Translations under genes and position numbers: made by a program | In this document: one piece after another, positions 1 through 15,800 of the stretch | Layout of the letters: every line of letters begins with the position of its first letter | Numbering within the stretch: the stretch's first letter is position 1 | Assembly: GCA_964057225.1 (NCBI GenBank) | Contig: OZ059898.1 | Location: forward strand, 13,169,767-13,233,766 | From: Auanema rhodensis | Lineage: Eukaryota; Nematoda; Chromadorea; Rhabditida; Rhabditidae | Length of the DNA stretch: 64,000 nucleotides | Reading direction: 5' to 3' | Notes under the pieces: generated by a model | Seen by the model: only the letters and a program-made list of their open reading frames with translations | What the model was told of the DNA's origin: nothing | Databases searched by the model: none

Positions 1-658
1 CTCTTTCTGTATCTATGTTGCCTCGGAGGCTCGTTGTCGTTTTTGCGGAAATCAACGTTCACAGTCCCCACCCCTTTTTGCCTAAGGCATTTGCTTCCGT
101 CTTCTACGTACCGTCACACGTCTATTCATCAACAACCTCGCTCATACAGTTGTGCTTTTAGATTTGAAGCAAATTATTTCTTCATTATCATCATCAAGCC
201 TCAGCCTTGCTTTGTCTTATTCTTGAATCGCTTCTTTTCAATCATTCTTGAGCAACTGAAGGGCTGAGAAGCTGCTGTCGCTCAACGACAGTCCACATTG
301 ATTGGATACATTCGCGATGAGTATGCGAATGGTTTTCAGGTGATTATCAAGTGGATATTATTCTTCTACAGCTATTTCTATGAATATTCTTACTATACTT
401 CTGCCAATACTTCTTCATTTTTTTCAATTTTACTGCTTTTTTCTAGCTTTTTGTATCTTCTTTTCAGCTTATCTTTAGGCTAGATCTATCGTACATATTA
501 TGAAGCATTTTATTTTCAAGATATTTTGAATATCAGAATTTATTTTTCTTCTTTATATTTTCATTTTTCAATTTTCTATTTCTGAATTATCAGCTTCTAT
601 TCCGCTTTACTTCTTCAGTTTACCTTTAAACTTCGTCTTTTCTTATAATTTTGTTGCA
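1..658. other. Upstream region of the MH2-domain gene, no coding exon recognised
   Basis: This T-rich stretch precedes the first recognised exon of the Expansion-like gene. Short open frames are present, but they are low-complexity and lack splice-supported continuity. A perfect 6-bp stem (CTGTCG, 5-nt loop, CGACAG) lies at 275-291. The stretch ends in a consensus acceptor (TTGTTGCAG, ending at 659) immediately before the first coding exon. It may therefore hold a 5' non-coding exon and intron, or simply a promoter with trans-splicing at 659/660. Nothing else could be supported. Confidence 0.4.
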
Positions 659-690
659 GAAAACGTGAAGAAAGCAGTGCAATAGCCCGA

Positions 691-3515
691 ATGGGGGCCA
701 TGTCACGTGCTAGTCTCGTACATGGTACGAATCATAATCAGAATGATACATGGTTTGATGTAGATTCCTTCCTTCTAGTAAGTTATATTATATTTCAAGT
801 TGTAAGCTTATTCATTCATATCGTATTCCAACTTATTTCATTCACTTTCATTCTTTTTTTTACATTTTTAATGGAAATTTGATCGATAAATGCATTTTGA
901 TCAAGAAAAGCATTTTACCTGGAGTTTGGTTTCAAACATATGTTTCTTTCTTTATATAAGTACATTTGCGCACAAGTCGCATCTTATCCTGCTCATATTT
1001 CCATTCAAGCTCGTTATTCTTCTATCTCTTTGCCTCGTCATTCTGTCTTCTATGGGAGAAGAAGTGGACTAGTCGTCATTCCCTTTTTCTTCTGATTCTG
1101 ATGCTAAAGCGTAGTAGTATGAAGCAGCAGCTTAAGCTGACGAAGAAACATAAGCAAGTAGGCAAAATCATGAAATATATGAAAAAGTGCCATTATGCTT
1201 GTCGATCAGTAGAAGCGAAAGATGCAACATACTTGTCTGTGTTGTTCCGGTATTTGACTTATGGATTAGTGAATGAGCAGAATGCCCATTGTTATCAGTT
1301 TCGATCACTGAAGCCTTGCTTATGAAAACCTTGTATTCATCCAGCATAGTCTTAAGTCAATTCATCATTGTTCAGGTTGCAAAAGAGAAATTCAAAGTGG
1401 TTCATAAAGCTTCTGCTTGTTGACCTTGCTCTTGTCCATCTCACACAATTTCTCTTTCAATCTCCTTCACACAAAGAACTTTTTCACTTTTCGCATCACA
1501 ATAACACATCAGTTGGATAGTGAAGAAGTCTATTTTTCTTCATCATCTCTTTCAATGTTATGAATTTATCCTTTTTCATTTCATCTTAATCATTTTTCTT
1601 TCACTTGCATCCACTAGAGACCATATCTGGTAGATACATATTGGTCCAAAGTGTGTTAGAGCATTGAAAGAACAAACTGGATATCAATACGATAGAACCG
1701 AATCAAGAAGAATATCGTTTTGTTTTCATTTCAAGTAGATATTGAGAATTTTTGAACATTTAGTCGTCTTCCTCTTTTCCAAATGCTTCATGAGTTCAGA
1801 AGTTCACTTGTGGTTTTCACTCCTCAAACCAAGTAAGGTTACAGCTTTTCATCTTATTTTTTGTAATTTCTGAAGACAGCTCATCGTCTTATGCTGGTTA
1901 TAAGTTTATTCTCTTCTTCAAAACAATCATAAAAATGACTTGATAGATTTTGATTGAAGTTATAATAGAATAGGCAACAGGGTATTATGAGTAAGCTTGT
2001 TTCGGCCGATGACCAAGAACTTCTAAAACCTGCTCATATGCAAACAAATGCCATAATAGGAAGTCAAATTACTAGATTGTAAGTGGTCCAGATGACTCAA
2101 CTTCTAGGTCTTTATAAGAACTTACATCAAACGTTCTCCATGTTTAATCTGTTGAGTGTTGAGGAGCCAAAGATTGATTTCATCGAGCAGAAAAACGTTT
2201 CTAGCATGATTTCTAATCATTTAAGATTAAAATATTTTGTCGTTTCGACTAGTTTACGAGCAGCAAAATGAAGCTCACACATGCAGTTCCGTAAATTGAA
2301 ACCAGTGAGTTAATCTGATTAGATCAACATTCTTCTCTTCTCATCATGAGTTCGGTTTCAAATAGAAACGTTTATAGTAGGTGTAGCTTACCCGATCGAC
2401 AGTTCCGGTAATTTGGAGCGGAAGTGATGATAAGCTTGGCGATCTGTCAACAGCAGGTCTTGTCAGAACATACTTTCTGCTCACTACAATTAGTCTGTTC
2501 CTGCTCTTTGTCTTCAACATTCTCCGATCTCTCATTATCTGTCCAGCAATTTCGGTCAGTTCTCTCGCTCGTTCGCTCTCCTTGTGCCCTCTGCAGCTCC
2601 TCTCTTCACTGAATGTTGTCGTTTTTCGCCAGGGGAGGGCCAATGCTGTCGCCGTCTATGCTGTTTTGTGCTGCTTCTGTTTATATTTGACCGATACTTC
2701 GTTTCGCTTTCGTTCTGCATCACATCTGCTCTCATCTATACTCATAGTCTCTGCTCAAAACACACTATATCCGGGCATTCTTTCTCATTATTTGTATAAA
2801 GACCTCCAGTCTTTCTCCATGAAAATCGGCCGATGACAAGCTAAGAGGGAAGAAAATATGGATACAAGGATGTATGAAAAGCGAAGGGGGAAACGGGATG
2901 AAGAAATTGTATTGTAGATTGGCGTACGATACATAACCCTTGGGCATTTCTCATCCGCCGAAAGGTGAAAGAATACATGCTGTCGATCAAACTTTAAACA
3001 GTTTGCTCGCAATCGCCTATTCTCGTCTTCAAATTCTGTATGAAAGAATGGGTCTCTAGAGGGAAGTGAAGATGGGTTTTCCGAGAAAAAAAAGTTTTTT
3101 GTGGAAAATATCTGGATTTTTGAATATATTCTTTCCTCTATAGTCTCATTTCATTTATCGTTTTTTCAATGTTTCATTGCAAACCCTTTACTCGATGGGG
3201 AGGGGGGAGGGACAACTGAAAGCTTTGTCAATATTCAATTGCTATTCAGCCCTTTTTCTTCTGAAAACTGTATCTCAAAGAAATGTGACAATATTTCAGA
3301 TTTTCCTTTATAAAATCATTGGAAGTAGTTGTGTATAACAAGAATACTTGAGAAATTTTTATTTTCTATCGTAATGCTGATTGTGACTAGAAAATTGGTT
3401 CAGCTTCTTGACGTACGGTATTGGCAATTGGTGACAACGGCTAGGCAGCTTAGAAAAACACTACAGAGCGCTGACTGTATGATATAACCAAGAGAAGAAA
3501 AACGAATAACGAAAA

Positions 3516-3558
<43 letters not shown>

Positions 3559-6500
3559 ATACAATTTGTGTATCTATGAGCATTTTGACGGACGAGAAGC
3601 TGAAGACCATCGTCCAGAAACCGGAACACATTCCGGAATTGCTTATATCATTTTTCCGTTAGCTCCTGTCTTTAAGTCCAATACACTAGCTATTGTATGT
3701 ATATTAGTCGCAAACGATTGACGACTTATTAATTTGACGGCTTCAAACCGGTGTTAGATGAAAATGAGCATTTTTGATCAGGCTTTTTGTTAAATTATCG
3801 AATAATTTGAAAAGCTTGATTTATGCTTGAGTAAGGGTACAATTTAAACATAAATCTTAAAAATTATGAGGAAAATAAGCAACATGAAACATACCAATGA
3901 CTAGATATACTTGACCCGAAACATCTTGTGCACGCACTTCTTCATTCAAATTTCATTTTTGCTTTTAAAGTCATGGGAAGCGGTTGTTCTCAAATTATTA
4001 TAATGATTGGTAATATGCTAATGATGATTATGTTATTTCAGGATCAAGCAAAGGAAGTTCTTAATAAGCTTATTGATGGATCAATTGATGATGAAATATG
4101 GGGAAAAATTGTTATTATGGAAAGGTAAAAAAGAAAGAATATTTCCTGTTATATTAAGTGTTATTCCTGCATTTACTGATGACGTATCTTTTGTCAAACA
4201 TGCTGAATCATAGGTCTTTCTTTGATTTTGCCTGTTTATTTTTTGACCAAAAAAAAGTGTTCGACGAGAATTGACGAATGACGACTGAACAGTGATTTTT
4301 TATGATTTTTTTTAGATGTAAACGTGTTGCAAAGGCATATTTGCGTAAAACTACAGTGATCATTGATGGTTCAGAAGATGAATTTGATGGTAAAACATTA
4401 GGTTTTAATCATTTTGATAATCCGGAGAGAGATGAACATACATCTGAGATTCGAAGTAAAATAGGAGATGTACGTCCTTGATATCATATCTCATTATCTG
4501 TTGTTAACAAATTGCTTATAGGGAGTTATTTTGAAGATGGATCTTCAAGGAAATATTAAAGGAATGGCTAGAGGTAGTATGAACTTATCATCATTGTAAT
4601 TACTTTAATATATAATGTTTAGGAGCAGCTCCAGTTATTACCCAAGGCTGGCGAAGTGATCGAACTAATTGTATTTCGGATCGCTTAATACGACAACAAG
4701 GTCGTCTAAATTCTGGTGAAGAAGAGAAATCCTATAAGGTATTAATTATTATTTATAAACATACATATATCTAATAATCTTATATTTATTTTAAGATTTT
4801 TGATATGAAAAAGTTCAAATACTGCTTGGAACGAGAGCTACATGATGGTATGCCAGATGCTAAATCTCTTTTACTTAAGACTTGTATACGAGTTGCTTTG
4901 GTTAAGGTATGATTTCATAGATGAAAATGAAAATAATCATTTGAATACAGGAAGGATCAGAAATGTCACGTACTCCTTGTTGGTTTGCTATTGTTAATCT
5001 AGTTGCTCTGGATATGTTACGTGAAAAAGTTCCAAACATCAGAAAATTAGGTATATTTAAACATTTAAATGAATTTTTATGAAAAGTTATAGTTAAAGTG
5101 GATAGTATGCCTGGAATGAGTTCAGCCTTATCAACTTCAACATTAGCTCCATCAGGTCATAGCTCATCAGCAATCTCACAAGAAGCTTTGACCCAGATCA
5201 TTGCTGCTGCTGTCAGTCAAGTTAATACAGGGTTTGATCAAGTAACTGTGATACTTTCAAATTATAATGCTTCAGACGATTACCAGTTACACCAGGAGAA
5301 ATAGCTCAGTTAGCTAGTACATTGAATATGTCAACTCTCAATGAAACTATTAGCAAATCAATAAGAACGTATGTTTATAATTTAATTATTTCAACGTTTT
5401 ATTCAACTCTTTGTTTCAGAAATGATTTACCAAAACGAAAACACTATCATTGCTCTTCCTCTTCATTAGATTCTTCTGGAGATGACACCAAAAAAGGAGG
5501 CAGAAGGTATAGCTTTCTTCTTCTTCTTTTTTTTTGGAAAAAATCATTTTCTGTTGCAGATGGGATGCTCAACAAAAGATTCATGATAGCTTTTATGACA
5601 GTGGAATTGAAAAATCTCGAGAAAAAGAGGTTGGTTTAGATAAGTTTTTATCTCATAATATCCTAATTATTATAGAAGAAGAAGCCAGGAAGATCAACAA
5701 CAGCTTGTAGACCACGTTTGAGTGATGTCATGTTTACAAGAAGTCATTCTATTACATCTGATTATGATTCAAATCGTGAAGTATTTGATTCTGGAAGTTG
5801 GAGTTCCACAAATAGTCGAGGTTTCAAGGTGAGATTAGCTGAACAAAGATGCTCCTTGATAATTTTCACATATATGATAGATCTTTTCACTTTTTTCACT
5901 ATATTTTGAAGAGCACCTTAAATATTTCACTTCAACTATATCATATAAAATCAATATTTATCTTTATTTTTTTGAAATACTTCAAATTATTTTAGGCTTG
6001 CTCAACTTCTTCTTCATTGGCTTCTGAATCAGAACATGCTCACTCAGCTACAGATGAGGAACGGCATCGTAGTTCCGAGATCGAGAGACTAGATAATTCT
6101 CGGCACATTTATGAAGAAAATATTTCACGAAGTCAAAAGCAGGATATGGATGAATCAATATATTCTGCGGGTAAATCAACTGATTATCTTGCTACAAATT
6201 ATCAAAAATTGATTATAACTGATATGGATGATAACAATATTGACATATATGTATACATTCCTTTAATAGTTTGAAATTAACTATATACTAATTATTAATT
6301 CAAATGGAATGATTATCTAATCTATACTTTCAGCTAATTCTAACAATGAGCACGTGCCTGTTGCACCACCTCACGAACGATCGACAACAGAAATTCACAT
6401 CGGATTACCAAACTCAACAGCGCAAACGGAGAAAGCATCAGCTTCCTCCATATCACAAATCACAAAATCTGATAAAGCTAATTATGATGATGACGTTGAT

Positions 6501-8589
6501 GATGAAGCAAATCATATTGAAAAATCAATAGCTGATTCTACATCAACATCTTCACGCAAATTATCAAGTAGTGGAAACGTAGAACGAATACGAGAAGCTT
6601 TATCCAGACGATCATCAATAGAATTTAAAAATGAAAATTCAACAACTCAAGGTATTAACATTTATATTTTTTTAAATAATTACAATAACAAATATCAGAA
6701 ATTTATTTAATTTTAATAATATTTTTCACATAAAATAATAAATAACATAAAACATTTAAACACAAAAATACTAATTTTAGCTCTAAAATTAATTATTTTA
6801 ATCTTTTCATTTAAGTTTATAAGCTTACCGTTCTGTTTAATTATATTTTTCTCTAAAAATTACTAAAAACAATTTAATTTTAATTACTAAAATATTAAAA
6901 TATAATAACAACACTAAGTTTATGTGTTTTTTTTTGAACTAATAATGATATTTGCTAAGCTTTTATAAATGCTTTTATGTTTTTCTTATGTTTCCTTTTA
7001 GATTCACATCAACATGCAATGACAAAGTAAGTTGCATGGCTTTTACATCAGTTTCCATTTGAACATCGAGCCTTGAACGAACCAAAAGATGCAGCTTCTT
7101 TTGCTATTTTCTCAAATTCAAACTTTACTGCTTATCAATCAGCATATGTGTATCCGCTTTTACCTTAGTTATATATCAAACCATTACCCTCATGCTTTAT
7201 CTGCATAGCTTATAGTAACCTTTTTTGATTTTTCTAGCTTGAATGGCTCTATGATGCTACGGAACCATGAGGTAACGCTTTCTTAATGCAAGCCCTATAT
7301 GCTTCTTCTTCTTCTTTTTCATTTGTTTTGTTATCCTTTGTGTTTCGCATGTGATCTAGCAAGCACCTTCAGCATATTGACACTGTTTAGATGGTTTTGC
7401 TGTGATTGATGGAGTTAAACCTGGTTTGCATTGTATATTTTCAACGAAATTCATACGCATGTCTACTAACCTCTAATCATATTTTGCAAATTAGATTTTA
7501 CTCAAATACAGCACGAATTCAGATGAGCATGTGTTTTTTTAATTTCATACTGTAAGTCAGCTTCATTTATTTTAGCAGCCAATTTACGAGGGTCGCAGCT
7601 CGAAGATGGAAAGCCAAGTCATCTACGAGCAAGGAATGCAACAGCAACATCAGCTCCCCCGTCATCCAGCGGCAATGCAAAATTCAAACCTCCGAAACAA
7701 CTCGAAGAACGGATCGTCAGTCTCCAGAAAGCCTTTCTTCAACGAGCTCAGACAAGTATTTAACTGAGCTTATCAGGTCTGCTAACTGATATGTTTTCAG
7801 GTATTACATCAAAGATCCGACCCTCCGATGCGAAGAGGTGCGAACTCCTCAAATGGAACAAACCAGAAACTCGGAGAGACGATCAACGAACCTTCCAACC
7901 TGGTCATCGGACGCAATCCAGAGCTGGGGAGAGAACCCCACAGACAACAGCAGAAGCAACATCAACAACATCAGCAGCAACGGGCGATGGACTCAAAGCC
8001 CATGCCAACAGCGAAATGTCAGTCCGGTCGCCCACTCTCGATCGGAAACACCAACACTTGCGTCAACAACTCAATGGAATACAGCAGCCGAGACGGGACA
8101 GCGGCTCTGTACGGTACCGTCAGCCATTATGGACAGATTCCAGGACGAGGACTTCGAAGAACCAGTACCAATATTGCACACTACGCAGGCCAGCAACAGC
8201 AGCAGCAGTCCACGAATCAGCCTCAACATCCAGCCTATCGATACCGATATTCAGCTCATCCAACAACTCCACCATATCAAGCCAGCAACAGCAGTACCAA
8301 CAATCAGCTTGGAACACCCAGCAGTTCTGGAACGCACGTCACCTGCATGGCACAGTCCGCCACAACCGCAGTCGGACCATCAGCGGTCGGAGCATCCCGA
8401 TTATTCAACAGCAAAGCTTCAACACCAACATCCTCGGCAGCAGCAGCTCACCGACTTACAAGAACAGCCTCACTGCCTTGGACCGGATCCACTCCATACC
8501 AACCTACTCACCACCAGCAACATCAACAACAACAACCTGTACCTCCAGCGCACAACTCCATCTCCCAATATCCGAGACGAAACATATAA
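691..8589 (+). CDS. MH2-domain protein, non-canonical Smad (Drosophila Expansion-like)
   Basis: An intracellular protein with a Smad-type MH2 domain and no MH1 DNA-binding domain. The best match I know is the arthropod Expansion family, which acts in tracheal tube size; its role here is unknown. Eighteen exons keep phase and sum to 921 aa: 691-777, 4042-4124, 4316-4469, 4522-4573, 4623-4738, 4796-4906, 4951-5050, 5093-5231, 5276-5368, 5420-5506, 5560-5629, 5676-5828, 5996-6170, 6334-6651, 7002-7026, 7238-7271, 7576-7755, 7801-8589. The N-terminus (WFDVDSFLLDQAKEVL) leads into a charged conserved block (IDGSEDEFDGKTLGF). The MH2 core spans roughly residues 110-240, with GVILKMDLQGNIKG, a KIFDMKKF strand and TPCWFAIVNL. 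After residue 245 the protein is S/T/D-rich, then Q-rich. Exon 1 follows an acceptor at 659. The 3.3 kb first intron is unusual here. Domain identity is solid; orthology to Expansion is inferred. The last-exon frame was chosen by phase, because the other two frames are also open. Confidence 0.8.
778..4041 (+). other. Large first intron of the MH2-domain gene
   Basis: A 3.26 kb intron with donor GTAAGT directly after codon 29 and acceptor TTATTTCAG. It is about seventy times longer than the other introns of this gene and is mostly T-rich on the plus strand. A (GA)n microsatellite lies at 3518-3553. A somewhat G+C-richer patch sits at about 2390-2720. Open frames inside it on either strand (for example minus 2344-2643) lack splice-supported partners and are not called. 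Long 5' introns in compact nematode genes often carry enhancers or alternative promoters; that is inference here. Confidence 0.6.
3518..3553. repeat. (GA)n microsatellite
   Basis: An uninterrupted AG dinucleotide run of about 34 nt within the first intron of the MH2-domain gene. The purine strand is the coding strand here, unlike most pyrimidine tracts in this part of the window. Confidence 0.9.
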
Positions 8590-9869
8590 CTCGTCTGATG
8601 GTCGATTGAACTTAGATGAGATATTTGATGATTTGCCGTCATTGAGCGTCTAACGCATGTGTCCAGTATCTGAATGTCCAAAGTTGATTCGAGTTCCAAA
8701 ATCCGTAGTTGTGAATATTTTCCGAAATTTTTAAAAAGAAAACCTCGTAGAAAGCAACATTTGCAACGAAAGTTATTTATCGTTATATAATATATATCAT
8801 ATAGTATTTGTTTTTATCTTCAAATAACTTATTATATACGATATAGTTAACTAGATATACTATATATTACTTATCTCGATTGTTCAATCATCATTTTGCT
8901 CAAGCTTTCAGCCCGTATATGCTCTTACAGCAGCTTGTTAAACCTACCAACTTTCACGATCATCTTTTAAATAATATCTACCGTAACACCCAAGTGAGTA
9001 GACGCACCGACCAAACCACAATTACGGAATTTCGCCTTTCAGCATTGTTTCAGCTCTGCCTTCTTTCTGTAATTATTTGAAATTACTTTGCTTTGCTTTT
9101 AGTAGGTACTTCTAGTACTCAACTAGAAACATTTCTATTCCCTCTCTCTCTCCCTCTCTCTCTCTCTCCTTCTCCCTCTCTCCCTCTCCTCTAGAATACA
9201 AAAACGTCCTATATTCCTTCACTATTACCTATCTTCTAATATCTGAATTAGTATTAACACCCTATTATATTCTATACATAAAAATTATTTTCAAATCCAT
9301 TTATCCGTCTTCTCTTTATATTTTTTTTAAATTTCGAAATATATTCCTAAACCTGTATCATAGGCCGGTTAAGAATGTTATTATATTTCTTTCGTATGCT
9401 TATCTGATATGTTCAAATGCTTTTTCTTTCAAATTTTCTTTTTACATACATGTTTTCTTCTCCTAACATCAGAGGAAAATCTTTTTTTTTTTGTTTTTAC
9501 TTTGTCTGTATATATGGTTCTTCTAATCTATATATGTATATTTTATATAATTCATTATAATACTTGTAGAAATAATCATTGTTTTAATAAATATTTCGTT
9601 TAATTATCTATTTTAACTAATAATATATTTAAGAATATTATTTTATCTTTAAAAGTTTCGTATTATCGATTGAAATTTAAAATATTTATATATGAGATAG
9701 CACGTCAAAAAAAATTTTGAATTTCTTTTCCCTGTTCATCATCGTGCGGTCGGTTTAGCATTCCATTTTCTACCGTTTTTTTTTTGATGTTCAACATCAA
9801 AATTCTCAAATATCAATTTGTTTTCTTTTTATTTCTTTTAATTATTTGATTTTAATTAGAATTAATTTA

Positions 9870-9872
<3 letters not shown>

Positions 9873-9900
<28 letters not shown>
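9873..9900. repeat. (TTA)n microsatellite
   Basis: A run of about nine ATT/TTA trinucleotide units in AT-rich DNA downstream of the MH2-domain gene. Confidence 0.85.
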
Positions 9901-10919
9901 AAGAATTAATAATAAAATATTGTCTAAAGACATTATGATGTAGATTATATATTGAATGTAATCTGATACGATTAATTTAAATTTAAAAAAAAAGAAATAA
10001 TAAGATGAAGAACATATTGAACAGTTAAATGGACGTCAATTTTAGAAATGGAAAATGAAAACAGGAACACTTATCGGATACTAAAATAACACTGAGTTCG
10101 TTTAATAGAAAACAAACAGTTAGATGACACCTTTTGAATCGAATGCTCTTTCTCTCTCATACTCTCTCTCTCTCTCTCTCCTTTTCTCATGTGTTTTCTA
10201 TTTCAATCTAAATGTTTCTGCCATCAATTTCTCTCCCTCTCTTTACTCTCTTTTTCGCTCTCTCATTCTCCCCCTCTCTTTCTTTCACTTTTTAAGATTT
10301 TAACCTTTTTGGTCTTAGAAGAGAAGAAAAAAAAGAAACATTTATCATGAACATGCATACTATATCAGATCACTTAAACAAATATAACCAAACAACAAAG
10401 ATTATCAGTCAAGTATCATCGGCTTTTTGATCCAAAAAAACCGGATAGTCTGGTTTTCAATTTCAATAAAGAGGTGCAGCATGCTCATCCATTTATCTTA
10501 TGAACTATCTTATCTCAGCCCTTTTCCATCTATATTTATGCTTATTTTCATTATTTTAAACCATTTATTCTCTACTTGAAACTTGAAAATACCTAAGAAT
10601 CAAATCCTTTTTTTTGTATTGAACCTGTTGTCGATGTGTTTTTCTGTATTTCAATGAACATGCTGTCGGTAAAAGCACAGAATAGGGAGAGGCATGACGG
10701 TCTATGTAACTATGTTTACCGGAAGGCGACCAACATCTATTCACTGGCTATAGATGGAAAACGATGTGTTCATCGAAGACAGAACAGATTAACATGAACG
10801 AACTACTTAACCACATATACACACATACCCACAAACACAGAGGCAGACAGTGACCATCGTCTTTTCCATCTGAATCTCTTCCGTTCACAGTACCTTTTTG
10901 TCGTTTTCTGATTTGTCAC

Positions 10920-11175
10920 ATGCATTTTCAGTGCCGGTTATTCCGATTCGCCTTTGTTCAACGACGGATTAGGCGATGTTGGCCGGCGTTGTCGTTCGGC
11001 TTTGTTTCTCTGAGACGACGACGGCGACAACGACAATTCAATACAGCGAGGTGTCGACGACTACGTATGAATACAGTGAGAGAAATAGAGAAAGAAACAA
11101 GAAGACGATGATGAAGATGAAGATGAAGACGATTGGAAGTTGAGAACAGAGTGTCAGACGGTCTGCAGGTAGTCA
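10920..11175 (+). promoter_or_regulatory. CpG-rich island, candidate promoter or 5' exon of MFSD11-like gene
   Basis: Locally G+C-rich DNA in an otherwise AT-rich spacer, with many CG dinucleotides (CGACGACGGCGACAACGAC) and a GATGAAGATGAAGATGAA run. A candidate splice donor (CTGCAG then GTAGTC) lies near 11168. The next gene downstream on this strand starts at 13111 right after an acceptor. A non-coding first exon here is plausible. Short open frames exist on both strands but their composition looks fortuitous. Confidence 0.3.
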
Positions 11176-12854
11176 AATTCTAGCTCTCGTTTGCAAACTC
11201 GACTGTTTGACCAGAGTAGCCGTTAGTGAAACAACTATCTGGCTTCTCCGTCATCAACATCTTCATCATCTCATTCAGTTTCTCATCCCGCACTTTTCCA
11301 CACAGTTTGCCAGAGCAAGCTGTGACGAATGAGAACAAGGAAACCCATTTCCAGCCTGTGTTACTACCATATACAGTGCATCTGATGAATTCCCAATAAA
11401 CGATTCCTATTGTATTGCAATCTAAGTTATTCTAACTTTTATTTTTTCTGTGTCAAATCTACTTTAGAACAGATCATAGGATGGATTTGTCTCTCCGTTT
11501 TTCAATTTTACTTGAAAAGATCATAATCTAAAAAGCGCTCTATTTCCTTCATTTCGTTAAGATTTTGAAAAAATTCAGACGATTCAAACCATTTTTTTTG
11601 TTTATTCTTACTTTAACGATATGAACTCAAATAGTTGAATAAATAAACAAAATAGATTAGTATGTTTAATTGTTCCAAATTCCCATTGATTTGTGAAAAT
11701 ACTAAAGTTCATACTTGTAGTTTACTCTCTATTCATCCTTTTCTCTCTCTCCCTCTCTCACATTCTCTTATTGTTTTTCTCATATCTCAGTCTTTCAAAA
11801 TTTCTAAACTTCAATTTGATGATGTTTTGATTCTCATTGTCAGAATATATTCTTTGTCAAATTTTACTATATTAACTATATTAACTATACATTTTCCATT
11901 TTATTTAAAAATTATTTTTCTCCAATCTGTTATCTTTAGTCTTGAATTGAATATTAGCTTTCACTGTGCTCTATCAAAAATAGACAATGAGATAGTTTAT
12001 ACGATATAGTTTATAAAATAGAATGGTAATATGAAGAATTGTCTCGTTAATTTTGCTCAGAAGTCAACATCTCGTATCAATTAAAATTTGTCTGTGTCTC
12101 TTCTTATTGTTGATAAAAATCTGAAAGATCACTAGTACCTAGTCAGTCATTCCTTTCTATTCATCACTTTTTATTAAATTTTAATTATTATTCTGTATAG
12201 TTCCTTTTACTTTGTTTCTTATTTATGCTATTGAGCTTTATCTATTGAATTAATCAACGAATTATAGTTATTAATATCCTTTTTGTAGTTCCAGAAATTT
12301 TGTTTTTTTGGGACAAAACTTGCTTTCTCATGATGAACATCTAATAAAACTTACAACTTGATACATCCAATTCATGTTTTACCTTTGCTCTCGCATCTCC
12401 AACTGCATACAACTGCAACTAAATGCTCGGAATTTTTAAAATGAAATTATTTCAAGAATGAACTATCTGATAACATATCTCTACTGGCTATTTTCTCTCT
12501 TGTTCTCTACCTTACTCTTCATTGTCTCTTTTCTGTCCCTCTCTCTCGATCTCTCTCTCTCTTTACCCTCTCTCCTTAACTTTATGGCTGGCTTCTAAAT
12601 ATTCTCATATAACTGTCTATTTCCATCTCTGCTATATAGCAACTTTACGCATAATTTATCATATCATGAATAACATTTATCTTTTAATTTCCAAATTAGG
12701 AGATAGACTTCACGTATTAACACGTGGTTTCCTAGTGCCGCCTTGCTTGTCTACAGATGGATGCAATGACAAATACGTTGAAAACTTGTTTTCTTCGTCG
12801 ATTTCAGACATCCAACTGTCTTTTAGATCAGTCTATCTCCATCCCCCTTTAGTA

Positions 12855-12885
<31 letters not shown>

Positions 12886-13110
12886 GTATTTCCTTTAAAA
12901 GCTTCTTAATGTTTTCATCTATCGATAGCTGTATTTCTAATCGTTGCCACGAAATGTATTTTAACAGGAAAATCAAACCATCTTATCATTTAATTCTCAT
13001 GAACTATGTAATTTTTTGAAGTTAATCCAGTATGCTATTGCGTTCCTTTCTATAATTCGCAATAATTCTTTGTATTTTTATAATTTTATCGTTTACTTCT
13101 TTCAGTTGAA

Positions 13111-15417
<2,307 letters not shown>

Positions 15418-15800
15418 AGTCCTTGCCTCAAACTCAATTAAAAAAAACCGAGTAACATTCGACATGATCTAGTCCATTTTTTGTTATTTGTACATAGTTT
15501 TATTTTTATTAATTGTACACACATATATATGATTTTTATATATTTATTAGTAATTTTAATATTTTTTGTTAATTTTACTGTTTATTCCTGTTTTTTAAGG
15601 GATAATTTTACTTTCCATAATAAAATTTGTACATAATTCTTTAAAAAAAAGAATAAATTGTATGTGAACATATAACAAATTTGAACAACTTAAACATATG
15701 AATCGAATATCGAGACTAAAACAATGGAATGAGAAAACAAAAGAGGACCTGGTGTTATGATACCCGATGAATGAGGCAGAGAGACTTGTGACTTCATTTG

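Larger units (their letters stand above)
8654..13110. other. 3' region of MH2 gene and 5' region of MFSD11-like gene
   Basis: About 4.4 kb without a supported coding exon. It holds the AT-rich 3' end of the MH2-domain gene. CT-rich tracts lie at about 9139-9192 and 10149-10182, and a (TTA)n run at about 9873-9900. A G+C- and CpG-rich island at about 10920-11175 ends in CTGCAG followed by GTAGTC, which could be a 5' non-coding exon with a donor. T/C bias on the plus strand persists to the start of the MFSD11-like gene, consistent with a long plus-strand 5' intron, though this is not proven. Confidence 0.4.

Noticed and set aside
7791-8609. 272-aa open frame overlapping the last exon of the MH2-domain gene
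   Set aside because: Exon phase leads into the frame ending at 8589, and this frame is not entered by any phase-consistent junction I found. It is kept only as part of the triple-frame finding.
10920-11176. Overlapping Arg-rich open frames on both strands
   Set aside because: They arise from CpG-rich CGACGACG DNA, which is better explained as a regulatory block or non-coding exon.
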